Positions 54,076 to 62,979 of a stretch of DNA of 64,000 bases are shown piece after piece. The notes under the pieces were generated by a model. That model was not told where the DNA came from, searched no databases, and saw nothing but the letters and a program-made list of their open reading frames with translations. Made by a program: the position numbers and the translations under genes. Position 1 is the first letter of the stretch, and each line of letters starts with the position of its first letter. The stretch lies in contig CAKXHL010000005.1 in assembly GCA_934875375.1 (NCBI GenBank), forward strand, positions 1-64,000, given 5' to 3'. This DNA is from an uncultured bacterium. GTDB lineage: Bacteria > Bacillota > Clostridia > Oscillospirales > Ruminococcaceae.

Positions 54076-57031
54076 TGCATTTGGCCCATTTGCCCAAAAG
54101 GAGGTCGTTGACTTTGAATCAATGGCCGAATCCGGGATTTTTTTGATCTGTGGGCCGACAGGAGCGGGAAAAACAACAATTTTTGACGGTATTTGCTTTG
54201 CCTTATATGGAGAGGCCAGCGGCGCGTTACGGCAAAATGAGGATTTTAAAAGCGATTTTTCCGACCCTTCTGATCTTTGTTTTGTTCGCTATTCTTTTTG
54301 GGTGCGGGAAAAAAAATTTGAGGTATACCGCTCCCCAAAGCAAAAAAAGCAAAAGAAAAATGGCGATATCACTACCGTATCCGCAAAAGCAGAACTTGTT
54401 CTGCCTGATGGCACTGTTTTAACCGGCCCGGCAGCGGTAAGCGCCAGAATACAGGAAATATTAGGTCTAACTGCCAAGCAGTTCAAGCAGATTACGATGC
54501 TGGCGCAAGGAGATTTCCGGCGCTTTTTAGATGCGCCCAGCAAAGAAAAGCAGGAAATTTTCCGTCATATTTTCGATACGGAAAAATTTGATCAATTTAC
54601 TGTTTTATTGGAACAAGAGTCAAAAAAAGCACTGGAAAATATGGAAAAAGAACAGCAAGAACTATCTTTCCATCTAAAAAGCCTTACTAAGCAAAACGAT
54701 GTTACACTCGCTTCTTTCTTGGAAGCGGAATACCCTCTCGTTCCCTCTATTTTAGAACGCTTAACGGTTCTTTTAAAAAACGATCAAAAACTTCTGGAAG
54801 AGCATCAGAACAGTATACAACAACTTGAAAACCGGATTGCTGCTTTGCATATTGAAACACATCGCCAGAACAATCAGCGTTTATTGGACTTAGAAAAACT
54901 GCAAAAAGAAAAAGAACAGCTGTCTGCAAAAAATCCAGAAATGGAACAATTGCGTGCTTTGCTGGAGCGACTGAAGAGTGCAAAGGATCTGATCCCCCTA
55001 TGGCAAAAAAGAACCGAACAACTGGAAGAACAAAAAAGCATTCAAATGATTTTAGAAAAAAAGAATGCGGAATTATCAAAGCTTTTCCCCAAAAGTGAAG
55101 AGACCGAAAGACAATGGATGCTTGCCAAACAAAAATCCGGCCAAAAAGACAGCCTCTTATCGGCCATTGCCTCTTTACAAAGTTTTTCTTCTTTGTTGGA
55201 TGAAAAGGATTTATTATCCCGTTCCATTAAAAAATTGAAGAAAGAAATTGTTCAAAACGAAAATGAATTTGCTTACGCAGAAAAAGTGGCCATTTGTCAG
55301 ACCCAAGAAAAAGAAATCTCTAAAATCAGGGACCGCTCAGAAATTTGCCGTGTTTTACTGCAAACAATTGCACAAAAAAAACAGCTACTCCCACTTTACC
55401 AGCAGCAAAAAACAGTCTATCTGCAAAACTATACTCTTTTTTTAGATGCTCAGGCCGGAATTCTCGCTTCAAAGCTACAGGAAAATACTCCATGCCCTGT
55501 TTGCGGCAGCAGTGACCATCCTTCCCCTGCGCCATTGAAAAATAACCCGCCAACCCAGGAACAGCTCCGTGCTTATCATGATGCGGCCGAACATACTTCT
55601 CAGCAATTATTTCAGCTAAATGAGAAAATCGTTAGTCAATACAAAGAAATAAAAAACGCTTTTTCTCCCGCCCCATTCCTGAATGAAAACGATTCTCAGA
55701 CGCAAGAACAAAGAATGGCTGAAATTTTAAATCAAACTTTGCTGGAACAGAAAACAGCGGAAGAGAAACTGCAATGCTTGCAAAGGGAATTATGCGCCCC
55801 AAAAGGTCTTTTGGCAAATCCTCTTCTATTATCAGATGAGGATGCCATACAAGCATATCGTGAAGATCGTAGAAAAAAATTGGAATCCTGCCATAGTAAG
55901 CTTATCTTGCAGCAAGAACAGCTTCTCTCGCTGGAAAAAAAGCTTCCATCCGGCATTACGTCTCAGGAGGAACTGGAACAGAAAATACAAAATTTTCGCA
56001 GCAGTGTTAAGCAGTTGGATGTTCTTCTGGAAAAGACACAAAAAGAATATCAGGAGACCATATCTCAGATTCGTTCTGTCAAACAGTCCCTTACGGAAAA
56101 TCAAGAACGAATGCGTCTTCTTCAGGAAAAAATTTCCACCACTCAAAAGACGTTTTCTGATTCTTTGTACAATTCTTTTCCAGGCGGTCAGAAAGTCTTT
56201 TTGGATTCCTGTGCGCAAATCGGACAAATTTCTGCTATCGAAAAACAAATCCATCAATATCAACTGGATATGACATCGCTAGAAGGGCGCATTTGTCAAT
56301 TACAAGAACAGTTGAATGGCGTAAGGTTTATTGACATTACAGATTTGTTGAAACAAGAAGCATCCCTTCAAAAACAAATTGAAATATTGCGAAAAGAAGC
56401 TTCTGTTGTTCAATCGCGGTTGAGCCAAGATATGGCTCATAAAAAACAGATCGAATCTATTTATCAAAAAATAGAAAAAAGCGAATGGTACTATCGGCAG
56501 GTCAATGATCTGTTTCGTATTGCCAGCGGAAACAATGATCTGCGCATCTCGTTTGAACGGTATGTGTTGGGGTTCTATTTTGATGCGATTGTTTCATTTG
56601 CCAATCACCGTTTAGAAAACTTGACTGGCGGAAGGTATCTGTTGTGCCGCAAAAAAGACCGAGAAAAATTTGGCCGTTCTTCCGGTTTGGACTTAGAAAT
56701 TTTGGATCAATACAGCGGAAAAATCCGCCCTACTTCAACCCTTTCCGGCGGAGAGTCGTTCAAAACAGCATTGGCTCTGGCACTGAGCCTTGCAGATGTT
56801 GTGCAAATGTATGCCGGCGGGGTGGTGATTGACACGATGTTCATTGACGAAGGGTTTGGCTCATTAGATGCGGAATCGCTGGACAGCGCGGTGGAAGCTC
56901 TTCTCTCTTTGGGAAATGACGGACGGCTGGTTGGAATCATTTCCCATTTACCACAGCTAAAAGAGCAAATTCCCAGTCAAATTCAGGTGAAAACAGGACG
57001 CAATGGCAGTACGATACAAATATTGCCGTGA
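54050..57031 (+). CDS. sbcC: exonuclease subunit SbcC (Rad50-like)
   Basis: A 993-residue SMC-type ATPase. Walker A GPTGAGKTT is near residue 34. Two long coiled-coil arms flank the zinc hook CPVC near residue 482, and the C-terminal half has signature LSGGESFKTALALAL and Walker B MFIDEGFGSLD near 925. ATG 54050 follows GGGGGTG. The open frame begins earlier inside sbcD, but without a start signal. Confidence 0.95.
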   Translation: MKPIRLEFNAFGPFAQKEVVDFESMAESGIFLICGPTGAGKTTIFDGICFALYGEASGALRQNEDFKSDFSDPSDLCFVRYSFWVREKKFEVYRSPKQKKQKKNGDITTVSAKAELVLPDGTVLTGPAAVSARIQEILGLTAKQFKQITMLAQGDFRRFLDAPSKEKQEIFRHIFDTEKFDQFTVLLEQESKKALENMEKEQQELSFHLKSLTKQNDVTLASFLEAEYPLVPSILERLTVLLKNDQKLLEEHQNSIQQLENRIAALHIETHRQNNQRLLDLEKLQKEKEQLSAKNPEMEQLRALLERLKSAKDLIPLWQKRTEQLEEQKSIQMILEKKNAELSKLFPKSEETERQWMLAKQKSGQKDSLLSAIASLQSFSSLLDEKDLLSRSIKKLKKEIVQNENEFAYAEKVAICQTQEKEISKIRDRSEICRVLLQTIAQKKQLLPLYQQQKTVYLQNYTLFLDAQAGILASKLQENTPCPVCGSSDHPSPAPLKNNPPTQEQLRAYHDAAEHTSQQLFQLNEKIVSQYKEIKNAFSPAPFLNENDSQTQEQRMAEILNQTLLEQKTAEEKLQCLQRELCAPKGLLANPLLLSDEDAIQAYREDRRKKLESCHSKLILQQEQLLSLEKKLPSGITSQEELEQKIQNFRSSVKQLDVLLEKTQKEYQETISQIRSVKQSLTENQERMRLLQEKISTTQKTFSDSLYNSFPGGQKVFLDSCAQIGQISAIEKQIHQYQLDMTSLEGRICQLQEQLNGVRFIDITDLLKQEASLQKQIEILRKEASVVQSRLSQDMAHKKQIESIYQKIEKSEWYYRQVNDLFRIASGNNDLRISFERYVLGFYFDAIVSFANHRLENLTGGRYLLCRKKDREKFGRSSGLDLEILDQYSGKIRPTSTLSGGESFKTALALALSLADVVQMYAGGVVIDTMFIDEGFGSLDAESLDSAVEALLSLGNDGRLVGIISHLPQLKEQIPSQIQVKTGRNGSTIQILP

Positions 57032-57043
57032 AAGGAAACAAAA

Positions 57044-57474
57044 ATGAAATTAATTGATTCATATTCCTATCAGTGCGGGGTTATTGATTGTTTTAATGAA
57101 ATGGTACGGGCCGGTTTAAAAAAATTGCTTTAAGTCATCCATCTGCTTCTATCGATGAGAGAAATGACCTGATTCCCTTTTCTCAGGAAATATGCCAGAA
57201 ATATGGAACGCATTTTTATGCAGAAGACGACCCGTTACTGACAGACCTATTCCCTGTTTCTTTAAATCGCGGTACTTACCACATTGTCTACTGGAAAAAA
57301 GAAGAGGATTGGGAAGAATATCTCTGTATCAAATCGGACAAAAAACGACTTCTTTTGCAAAATGCTTACACAGGAGCCTCCCGAACCGAAATTGCCTACC
57401 GATTTGGCAAACTTTTGTCTTATCCTGAAGAGGGAATTATTCAATTGATCCGAGAGAATCAGGAATTAGAATAA
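57044..57474 (+). pseudogene. unknown conserved-looking protein split at an A7 run
   Basis: ATG 57044 follows AAAGGAAAC by 8 bases. The zero frame reads MKLIDSYSYQCGVIDCFNEM...GLKKLL and stops after 29 codons at 57131. In the -1 frame the sequence continues as IALSHPSASIDERNDLI... to a stop at 57474, giving a coherent 143-residue soluble protein with AYRFGKLLSYPEEG near its end. The switch lies on A AAA AAA (57118-57124). I do not recognise a function. It could be a one-base lesion, a sequencing error or a frameshift used on purpose. Confidence 0.7.
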
Positions 57475-57478
57475 CGAG

Positions 57479-57509
57479 AAAAACAGCCGGGTTATCCCAG
57501 CTGTTTTTT
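57479..57509 (+). terminator. terminator after the A7-split gene
   Basis: AAAACAGC-c-GGG-TTAT-CCC-a-GCTGTTTT followed by T residues, five bases after the stop at 57474. It overlaps the 3' end of the frameshifted kinase on the other strand. Confidence 0.75.
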
Positions 57510-58762
57510 CTTCTCACTATTTTTTTCCTTGATCGGGAAAAGGACAGAAAAGCAGATTCCTTTTTCCCCTTCCTGCCGAATAGCAATTTTTGCCTTGTGT
57601 ATCTCGACATTGCTTTTGCAATGGAAAGCCCGATTCCATATCCACCCGTCACACGAGAACGGGATTGATCTGCACAATAAAACCGGTCAAAAAGCTTTTG
57701 AAAATCCAATTTCTCCACATTTTCACAACTGTTTAATATGTCAAGGTGAACTACTTTCTCTTCTGCCCATAAGCGGATGACAACCCACCCGGACGAACCT
57801 GCATATTTAACTGCGTTATCGATGAGAACCGATAAGAGTTTTCGGATGCTGTTTTCTTGTGCATCAATCACAATATCTTTTTCCACCGATACGGAAAAAG
57901 ATATCTGTCGGGAAAAAGCAACTGTACGAAAAGAAGCCGCTACCGTTTCCACCATATCGGACAGAGAAACCGGCGAAAAGGCATATTCGCTTTGATCTTC
58001 TTCCATTTGGGACAAGGTCAGCAGATCCTGAACCAGGCCATTCAGTCTCATTGTTTGATTGCGGATGCTGTCTACCCATTCGTTTTTTCCTCCAGTTAAT
58101 TCCAGCACATCCGCATTGGCCGAAATAATAGACAGCGGCGTTTTGATTTCATGTCCTGCGTCAGTAATAAAACGTTTTTGATTTTCCATGTTTTGCACGA
58201 TTGGCTTAATTGCCCGTTTGGAAAGAACAGATACCAAGAAAAAAACTACCAACACGCATAGAACTCCGATTCCCAGGGAAAGCAAAAGAAAAGAGAAAAA
58301 CGTGTCAAGTTTAGAGTGGCAGTCTAAAAAGACAATTAGTTTCCCATATTCTTTTTCTGCTAGCCAATATTTGTAGTATCCCAAATAACCTCTGCTGGAA
58401 TTATCATTCAGAACCTGATAAGCAAAATTTTCTGCATCATTAGAGGAAACAGCAGCTATATGACTCGTGTCAATTTGTATGACTTGGTCGGCCTGATTGA
58501 TCCAAATCAAAAAATAACGGGTCTCAAAGCGGGTTTCTTCTGTCATTTCAAACGCAAAAGGCCGTTCATGACGCGGAGGCTTATCCGGCTTAAATTCAGG
58601 AAAGCGCCCCTCATTGTCTGCCAGCAGCATCAGTAATCCTTCTGTCTCCCGATTCATCGTATAAAAATTGACGCCGCTGATTGCACCTAAAATAACAGTT
58701 AAAACCAAAATCAGAGAACCCATTGCAATGAAAACAAATTTTCGCTGCAGTTTTCGAATCAT
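57492..58762 (-). pseudogene. sensor histidine kinase with a 3' frameshift
   Basis: Residues 1-185: membrane helix, an extracytoplasmic sensor region of about 115 residues and a second helix. HisKA has AGHEIKTPLSI near residue 205, and the ATPase domain has LIDNAVKYA (N box), and G boxes VTGGYGIGLSIAKA. There the zero frame goes wrong (MSRYTRQKL...) and ends at 57437. One added base near 57608 restores VEIHKAKIAIRQEGEKGICFSVLFP and a stop at 57492. The last strands of the ATPase domain are thus lost. It overlaps the regulator fragment by four bases. Confidence 0.75.
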
Positions 58763-59055
58763 GTTATCTCCTCCAGCAGATAGCCGGCACCCCTGGTTGC
58801 TTTAATTTGAGCGTTAGCGCCTATTGAAGCCATCTTTTTTCGCAAATTAGAAAGATAAACCCATACAACACTGATATCCGATTCTGCATCATATCCCCAA
58901 ACCTTTTCCAAAAACAGTTCAGTGGAAATCAATCGGCCTGGATTGCGTATCAAAAGCTCCATGATTTGATATTCCTTTCCGCTCAAACGGCAGATTCCCG
59001 TTCATTTATGAGCCCGAACAGCCGGAAAGCCTTATTTCAAGCGGTTTTGGGGCAT
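58759..59055 (-). pseudogene. OmpR-family response regulator fragment lacking its receiver domain
   Basis: Only the winged-helix DNA-binding domain is left: LSGKEYQIMELLIRNPGR, FLEKVWGYDAESDISVVWVYLSNLRKKM and ATRGAGYLLEEI. A TGA stop lies seven codons upstream in frame. A further piece of linker (APKPLEIRLSG) lies in another frame up to about 59055, where the tRNA-Ser terminator begins. The whole receiver domain is missing. It is paired with the kinase by a four-base overlap. Confidence 0.85.
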
Positions 59056-59060
59056 AGAAA

Positions 59061-59097
59061 AAGTCCACCGTAATTCTATCAAAATTACGGTGGACTT
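59061..59097 (-). terminator. terminator after tRNA-Ser
   Basis: AAGTCCACCGTAATT / AATTACGGTGGACTT, a perfect 15-bp stem, is followed by TTTTTC on the minus strand. Confidence 0.88.
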
Positions 59098-59098
59098 A

Positions 59099-59191
59099 TG
59101 GCGGAGAAGGAGGGATTCGAACCCTCGATGAGCTATTAACCCATACACGAGTTCCAGTCGTGCGCCATAAACCGGGCTAGGCGACTTCTCC
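59099..59191 (-). tRNA. tRNA-Ser (anticodon GGA)
   Basis: A class II tRNA with a long variable arm. The acceptor GGAGAAG pairs with CTTCTCC, then G and an encoded CCA. The anticodon stem CACGA/TCGTG surrounds loop CTGGAAC, giving GGA. The T loop GTTCGAATC is normal. Confidence 0.97.
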
Positions 59192-59215
59192 ATATGTTAT
59201 CTTGAGTGCTTAATT

Positions 59216-59244
59216 AGTATATCGAATATCTTGTTTTTTGTCAA
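59216..59244 (-). promoter_or_regulatory. sigma-A promoter for tRNA-Ser
   Basis: TTGACA (59239-59244), 17 bases and TATACT (59216-59221) on the minus strand. Confidence 0.88.
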
Positions 59245-59374
59245 GATTTATTCTAAAATTATTTTTAGTAAAGTTATATTTTACTTCTTTTTCCAATTTT
59301 GAAAACTTTTTTCCCTTCTATATCATTTTTATCGGAAATCGTATATACTAGAAAAAAGGAGATGGTGCAAAAAC

Positions 59375-59896
59375 ATGTGGAATCCGCTTCTTCTGGAAGA
59401 GTTTCGTTCCTGTATCGCTGACCTGATTGAGCATCCTGACATTCAAAAGATGAATCAAATCAAACAACATGTCGATGGAGTCAGCTGTTTGGATCATTGC
59501 ATTTTTGTTTCGTATTTAAGTTTTTCTATCTGTAAAAAGTTTCATTTAAATGCGGTAGCTGCTGCTCGTGCCGGCCTGCTGCACGACCTGTATCTGTGTA
59601 ATTGGTCTCAAACTAATATCGGACCTTGGAAAAGGCTTTTGATTCATCCCCAAATCGCGTTGCGCAATGCAGAAATACACGGCCTTTCCGATTTGGAAAA
59701 AGATATTATCTCAAAGCATATGTGGCCTTTAACCTTGCGGAAAGTCCCACGCCATCGTGAATCTGTCGTGGTAAATTTAGCAGACAAAATCTGTGCCTGT
59801 ACCGAAATGCTGCGTTTATACTCCAAGATCGGGGCAGCAGCGGCACTGGCTAAATACAATCTCTGTAAACCATTATTTCCTCAATCTGTGGTTTAA
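59375..59896 (+). CDS. HD family phosphohydrolase
   Basis: A 173-residue protein of the HD superfamily. The metal ligands are visible: H in CLDHCIFVSYLSF, HD in GLLHDLYL near residue 69, and H/D in SKHMWPLTL and NLADKICA. It probably cleaves a phosphoester in a nucleotide or signalling molecule; substrate unknown. AAAAAGGAGATG precedes the ATG by about 10 bases. A strong terminator follows. Confidence 0.85.
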   Translation: MWNPLLLEEFRSCIADLIEHPDIQKMNQIKQHVDGVSCLDHCIFVSYLSFSICKKFHLNAVAAARAGLLHDLYLCNWSQTNIGPWKRLLIHPQIALRNAEIHGLSDLEKDIISKHMWPLTLRKVPRHRESVVVNLADKICACTEMLRLYSKIGAAAALAKYNLCKPLFPQSVV

Positions 59897-59940
59897 CTGA
59901 GAAAATTGCAAAAGAAAACAGCTTTTCCAATTATTCTTGC

Positions 59941-59974
59941 AATAAAAAAACGGCTTTTGAGCCGTTTTTTTATT
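59941..59974. terminator. bidirectional terminator between the HD gene and yqfD
   Basis: AATAAAAAAACGGCT / AGCCGTTTTTTTATT is a 15-bp stem with a four-base loop and T tracts on both strands, between convergent genes. Confidence 0.92.
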
Positions 59975-59989
59975 GCAAATATTGACGTA

Positions 59990-61174
59990 TCAACGTTCTA
60001 AAAGGATCTCCTGCTCTTTACCAATTTCCATAATACATAAATAAGTTGCTTTTAATACATAAGACCCCCTTTCTTCCGATCCGGAAAGATCTTTCTTCAA
60101 AATTTCCGCTTCTCCCAGCTGAATTTTTTCCTGTTCCTGTAAAAGTTGTAAAGCCTCTTCCTTTGCCTGAATTGTATTGTACTCTATGGTTTCCTGTGTA
60201 TAGTAATTTCGGGTCTCTTCCACTACCGCAAAAGGCGTCGACAGTCCAAAAGGAGCAAACGGTGTTGTTGTCTGCTGAAAATCATATCTTCTTTCTTGGT
60301 CCGATTCCCAAAAGAAAGGAATCTTCCATGTTAAAATTTTCAAATACTTTTTTGTGGAGGTCTCTCCGGTAGGAATTCGTTTTACCTGCTGTAATGGCAC
60401 TTCAATTTTTATTTCATAATCAGTATAAGCTTTGATATCTGCCCGGGCATGGACGAATCTGGTCTGCCCTTTTCCGTCCTCCACGATGCCGCTCACAATG
60501 AGATCTCCCTCCAGAACCGTATCCCCTACCTGAAGATCGCTTTGTCCGTCGTAAATATCCATAGAATGAATTTGACCGGTATATCTTGCGACAATATTGC
60601 AGGCCTTATCATTGTCCAAATACATATCAGGCGGGAGAATTCTTTCGTTGACCTCGACAGTGACGGTACTCCCTGTAATGTTAACCGCAATCCATGAAAG
60701 CTCTTTTAATTCCAATAGTGTTTTTCGTTCCAACTCCCGCGGATTCAATGCACTTTTATAAGAGCCGATTTTCAGTCCCTCTTCTTTTAGAAAATCCAAA
60801 ATTTCATCAGAAGAAACCGTTTCATTTCCCACAACTTCAATCGTCCATACAAAATTCCCTAAAAAAGCCAGAATACCAAAGAAAAGTAAAATTCCAACAA
60901 CAATGCCTACCCTTTTGCGGTATTTTCTGCGCCACATCGGCCAGCCAAACCGTTCTTCAATCTGCATATGTACGCCAGTCTTTTTCGCAAAAGGACGGAG
61001 TTTTTTGTAATGTTTCATCAGGGTATATCCCGTATATTGAGTTTCCGTCTTTGTTCCGTTCCATAAATTAATCCCATTTCGTGACGCTAGATTCAAAAAT
61101 CGTTCAATAAATACGCCAGTAACCTGAAAACGGACATAACCGCAGACAAAACGCAAAAAACGAACGATAAACAT
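59990..61174 (-). CDS. yqfD: sporulation protein YqfD
   Basis: A 394-residue membrane protein: an N-terminal cytoplasmic part, one membrane helix near residues 88-110 (GIVVGILLFFGILAFLGNFVW in part) and a POTRA-like extracytoplasmic region (EVVGNETVSSDEILDFLKEEGLKIG). Its conserved blocks include NERILPPD and VGDTVLEGDLIVSGIVE. YqfD belongs to the sigma-E mother-cell programme and is needed for efficient sporulation. It lies 12 bases after yqfC. Confidence 0.92.
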   Translation of the reverse strand: MFIVRFLRFVCGYVRFQVTGVFIERFLNLASRNGINLWNGTKTETQYTGYTLMKHYKKLRPFAKKTGVHMQIEERFGWPMWRRKYRKRVGIVVGILLFFGILAFLGNFVWTIEVVGNETVSSDEILDFLKEEGLKIGSYKSALNPRELERKTLLELKELSWIAVNITGSTVTVEVNERILPPDMYLDNDKACNIVARYTGQIHSMDIYDGQSDLQVGDTVLEGDLIVSGIVEDGKGQTRFVHARADIKAYTDYEIKIEVPLQQVKRIPTGETSTKKYLKILTWKIPFFWESDQERRYDFQQTTTPFAPFGLSTPFAVVEETRNYYTQETIEYNTIQAKEEALQLLQEQEKIQLGEAEILKKDLSGSEERGSYVLKATYLCIMEIGKEQEILLER

Positions 61175-61186
61175 GATTTCCTCCGA

Positions 61187-61480
61187 TTATTCCATAAATT
61201 CTACTGACAAAATTCTGCCGTCGATGATAACGTTTTCCCCTGTCATGCACTTAATCTGTAAATTTTGCCCAGTGAATTTTACCATCTGTTTGCCGATCTT
61301 TAATTTGATAAAATCATCTTCATATTCGATAACGCCCTGACAGCCATCCAGCACCGCTTCCCGATTTCCGGATAAGACGATTTGTGAATAGGATTCAAAC
61401 ATATTCTGCGGGACGTCCAGAATTTTTGCCAGTCTCTCAGGAGAAGCCTGTTTCTGTTTTTTCGGCTCTTTTCTCCTCAT
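61187..61480 (-). CDS. yqfC: sporulation protein YqfC
   Basis: A 97-residue protein with a YabP/YqfC-like beta domain: QIVLSGNREAVLDGCQGVIEY, IKLKIGKQMVKFTGQNLQI and GRILSVEF (read in pieces). A basic N-terminus (RRKEPKKQKQ) precedes it. ATG 61480 follows GGAGGGAG. A sigma-E-like promoter lies just upstream, and it heads a yqfC-yqfD operon. Confidence 0.9.
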   Translation of the reverse strand: MRRKEPKKQKQASPERLAKILDVPQNMFESYSQIVLSGNREAVLDGCQGVIEYEDDFIKLKIGKQMVKFTGQNLQIKCMTGENVIIDGRILSVEFME

Positions 61481-61514
61481 CGTCTCAACTCCCTCCTGCT
61501 GCGAATCCTGTTTC

Positions 61515-61543
61515 ACTATATGTTTTTGCCCGAATCGTTATAC
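61515..61543 (-). promoter_or_regulatory. possible sigma-E promoter for yqfCD
   Basis: GTATAAC (61537-61543), a 14-base spacer and CATATAGT (61515-61522) on the minus strand fit the sigma-E pattern (ATA core at -35, CATAnAnT at -10). Transcription would start about 25-30 bases before the yqfC ATG. YqfC/YqfD are sigma-E genes in Bacillus. Confidence 0.45.
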
Positions 61544-61597
61544 ATTTTTATCAGTATAGGTTTATAAAATGTAGGGATAAAGAAAGGCGGCGACAGC

Positions 61598-62677
61598 ATG
61601 AATCTGACCCGGATCAAAAAGATTTCTAACCTCCTATCTGCCCTTCTGCTTTTGTCGGCGGCAGTCCTGTTGCTGATCTGCTCCGATCCTGTCCGCAAAG
61701 GTGTACGCGACGGGCTGAAATCCTGTGCCGTCGTGTTAATTCCTTCCCTGTTTCCTTTTATGGTTTTATCCGGTATTTTAGGAGAAAGCCGAGTGGCTGA
61801 AAGCCTGCAGAAAATCCTGGGTCCGGTCATGCGCCGTTTTTTTCATCTTCCCGCTTGTACCGCTTGTACGGTATTTATGGGATTGATTGGGGGATATCCC
61901 ATCGGGGCAAAAATGACCGCCTCTTTGTTGGAGCAAAAACAAATCGACTCCAAAACGGCTGTTCACTTGCTTTGCTTTTGCGTAAACGCAGGTCCGTCCT
62001 TCCTGATCACCGCAGTAGGAACCGGACTGATGGGAAATTTTTATGCAGGTTTTCTTTTGCTGTGCTGTCAATGGATTTCTGCTATTCTGATCGGTCTTTG
62101 GCTGGGATTTTTGAACCGGGACAGAGTATTGGTCGAGGAAAGAAAAAGAAAAAAAAGCAGCCTTCCTTTCTCTGCGGCTTTGGTGCAAGGGGTGCAAAGC
62201 GGGATTCAGGGCATGCTGTCAGTCATCGGGTATGTTCTTTTATTTTCGGCCATTATTGAACTGTTTTTTACGTTCTTCGGAAGAGAAAACCCCTTGATCC
62301 TGCTGATTGCCGGATTGTTGGAGGTGACAACCGGCTGCATACACACAGCTGCCGGCGGAGATCTTGTCCTGATTGGTTTTTTTGTATCCTTTTCCGGCCT
62401 CTCGGTATTCTTTCAGGCAATATCCTTTTTTAAAGAAAAAGATTTTTCCTTTTTTCCTTTTTTCCTTTCCCGAGTCGTACACGGAATGATAACTGCCATT
62501 TTGGTCAGGATTGGGATTCTCCTGTTTCCCCAGACAGCATGTACAGTCTTTTCCAATTTTTCTCATCCGCTTATTCCCGCATTTTCTCAAACACCCACCA
62601 TTGCGGTTTTATTAATTGTTCTCTGTGCGGTATTTTTACTATCCCTTTCTGCCCGCAATTACCGTAGATTGGATTAG
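61598..62677 (+). CDS. ylbJ: YlbJ-like sporulation integral membrane protein
   Basis: A 359-residue protein with about eight membrane helices and gate-type motifs: CAVVLIPSLFPFMVLSGIL, GGYPIGAKMTASL, NAGPSFLITAVG and EVTTGCIHTAA. The YlbJ family is a sporulation membrane protein related to nucleoside transporter gates. AAAGGCGGCG precedes the ATG. It is divergent from yqfC. Confidence 0.9.
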   Translation: MNLTRIKKISNLLSALLLLSAAVLLLICSDPVRKGVRDGLKSCAVVLIPSLFPFMVLSGILGESRVAESLQKILGPVMRRFFHLPACTACTVFMGLIGGYPIGAKMTASLLEQKQIDSKTAVHLLCFCVNAGPSFLITAVGTGLMGNFYAGFLLLCCQWISAILIGLWLGFLNRDRVLVEERKRKKSSLPFSAALVQGVQSGIQGMLSVIGYVLLFSAIIELFFTFFGRENPLILLIAGLLEVTTGCIHTAAGGDLVLIGFFVSFSGLSVFFQAISFFKEKDFSFFPFFLSRVVHGMITAILVRIGILLFPQTACTVFSNFSHPLIPAFSQTPTIAVLLIVLCAVFLLSLSARNYRRLD

Positions 62678-62746
62678 CTTTTTCTTTTGGTCTTTGTTAT
62701 AATATAAAAAATAAAAGCACAAAATGTTAAAACATGGAGGCTATGT

Positions 62747-62959
62747 ATGACAAAAGCACTTTTTGATTCCCACATCATTCCCTCGTGCCGCTACTGTACT
62801 TATGGAATGGCTTCATCTGACGAACAGACCATTCTTTGCCCCAAAAAGGGAGTTGTGACCTATGAATATGCCTGTCGCCGTTTTCAATACGATCCTTTGA
62901 AGCGGAAACCAAAAAAACCAATTCGCCAAACTTTCCAAAAAGAAGATTTTATCATTTAA
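62747..62959 (+). CDS. small Cys-rich protein of unknown function
   Basis: A 70-residue basic protein with four cysteines in a C..C pattern: CRYCTYG near residue 14, CPKKG near 31 and CRRFQYDPLKRKP near 43. The spacing suggests a small zinc knuckle, but no named family is recognised. AACATGGAGGC precedes the ATG. It sits between ylbJ and the secreted protein, all on the plus strand. Confidence 0.65.
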   Translation: MTKALFDSHIIPSCRYCTYGMASSDEQTILCPKKGVVTYEYACRRFQYDPLKRKPKKPIRQTFQKEDFII

Positions 62960-62979
62960 TCTTTGAAAGGAAGACGCAA

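Noticed and set aside
54050..57031. Frameshift suspected in sbcC because many open frames occur opposite it
   Set aside because: The sbcC frame is continuous with all motifs in order; the opposite frames reflect Lys/Glu/Gln-rich coiled-coil codons.
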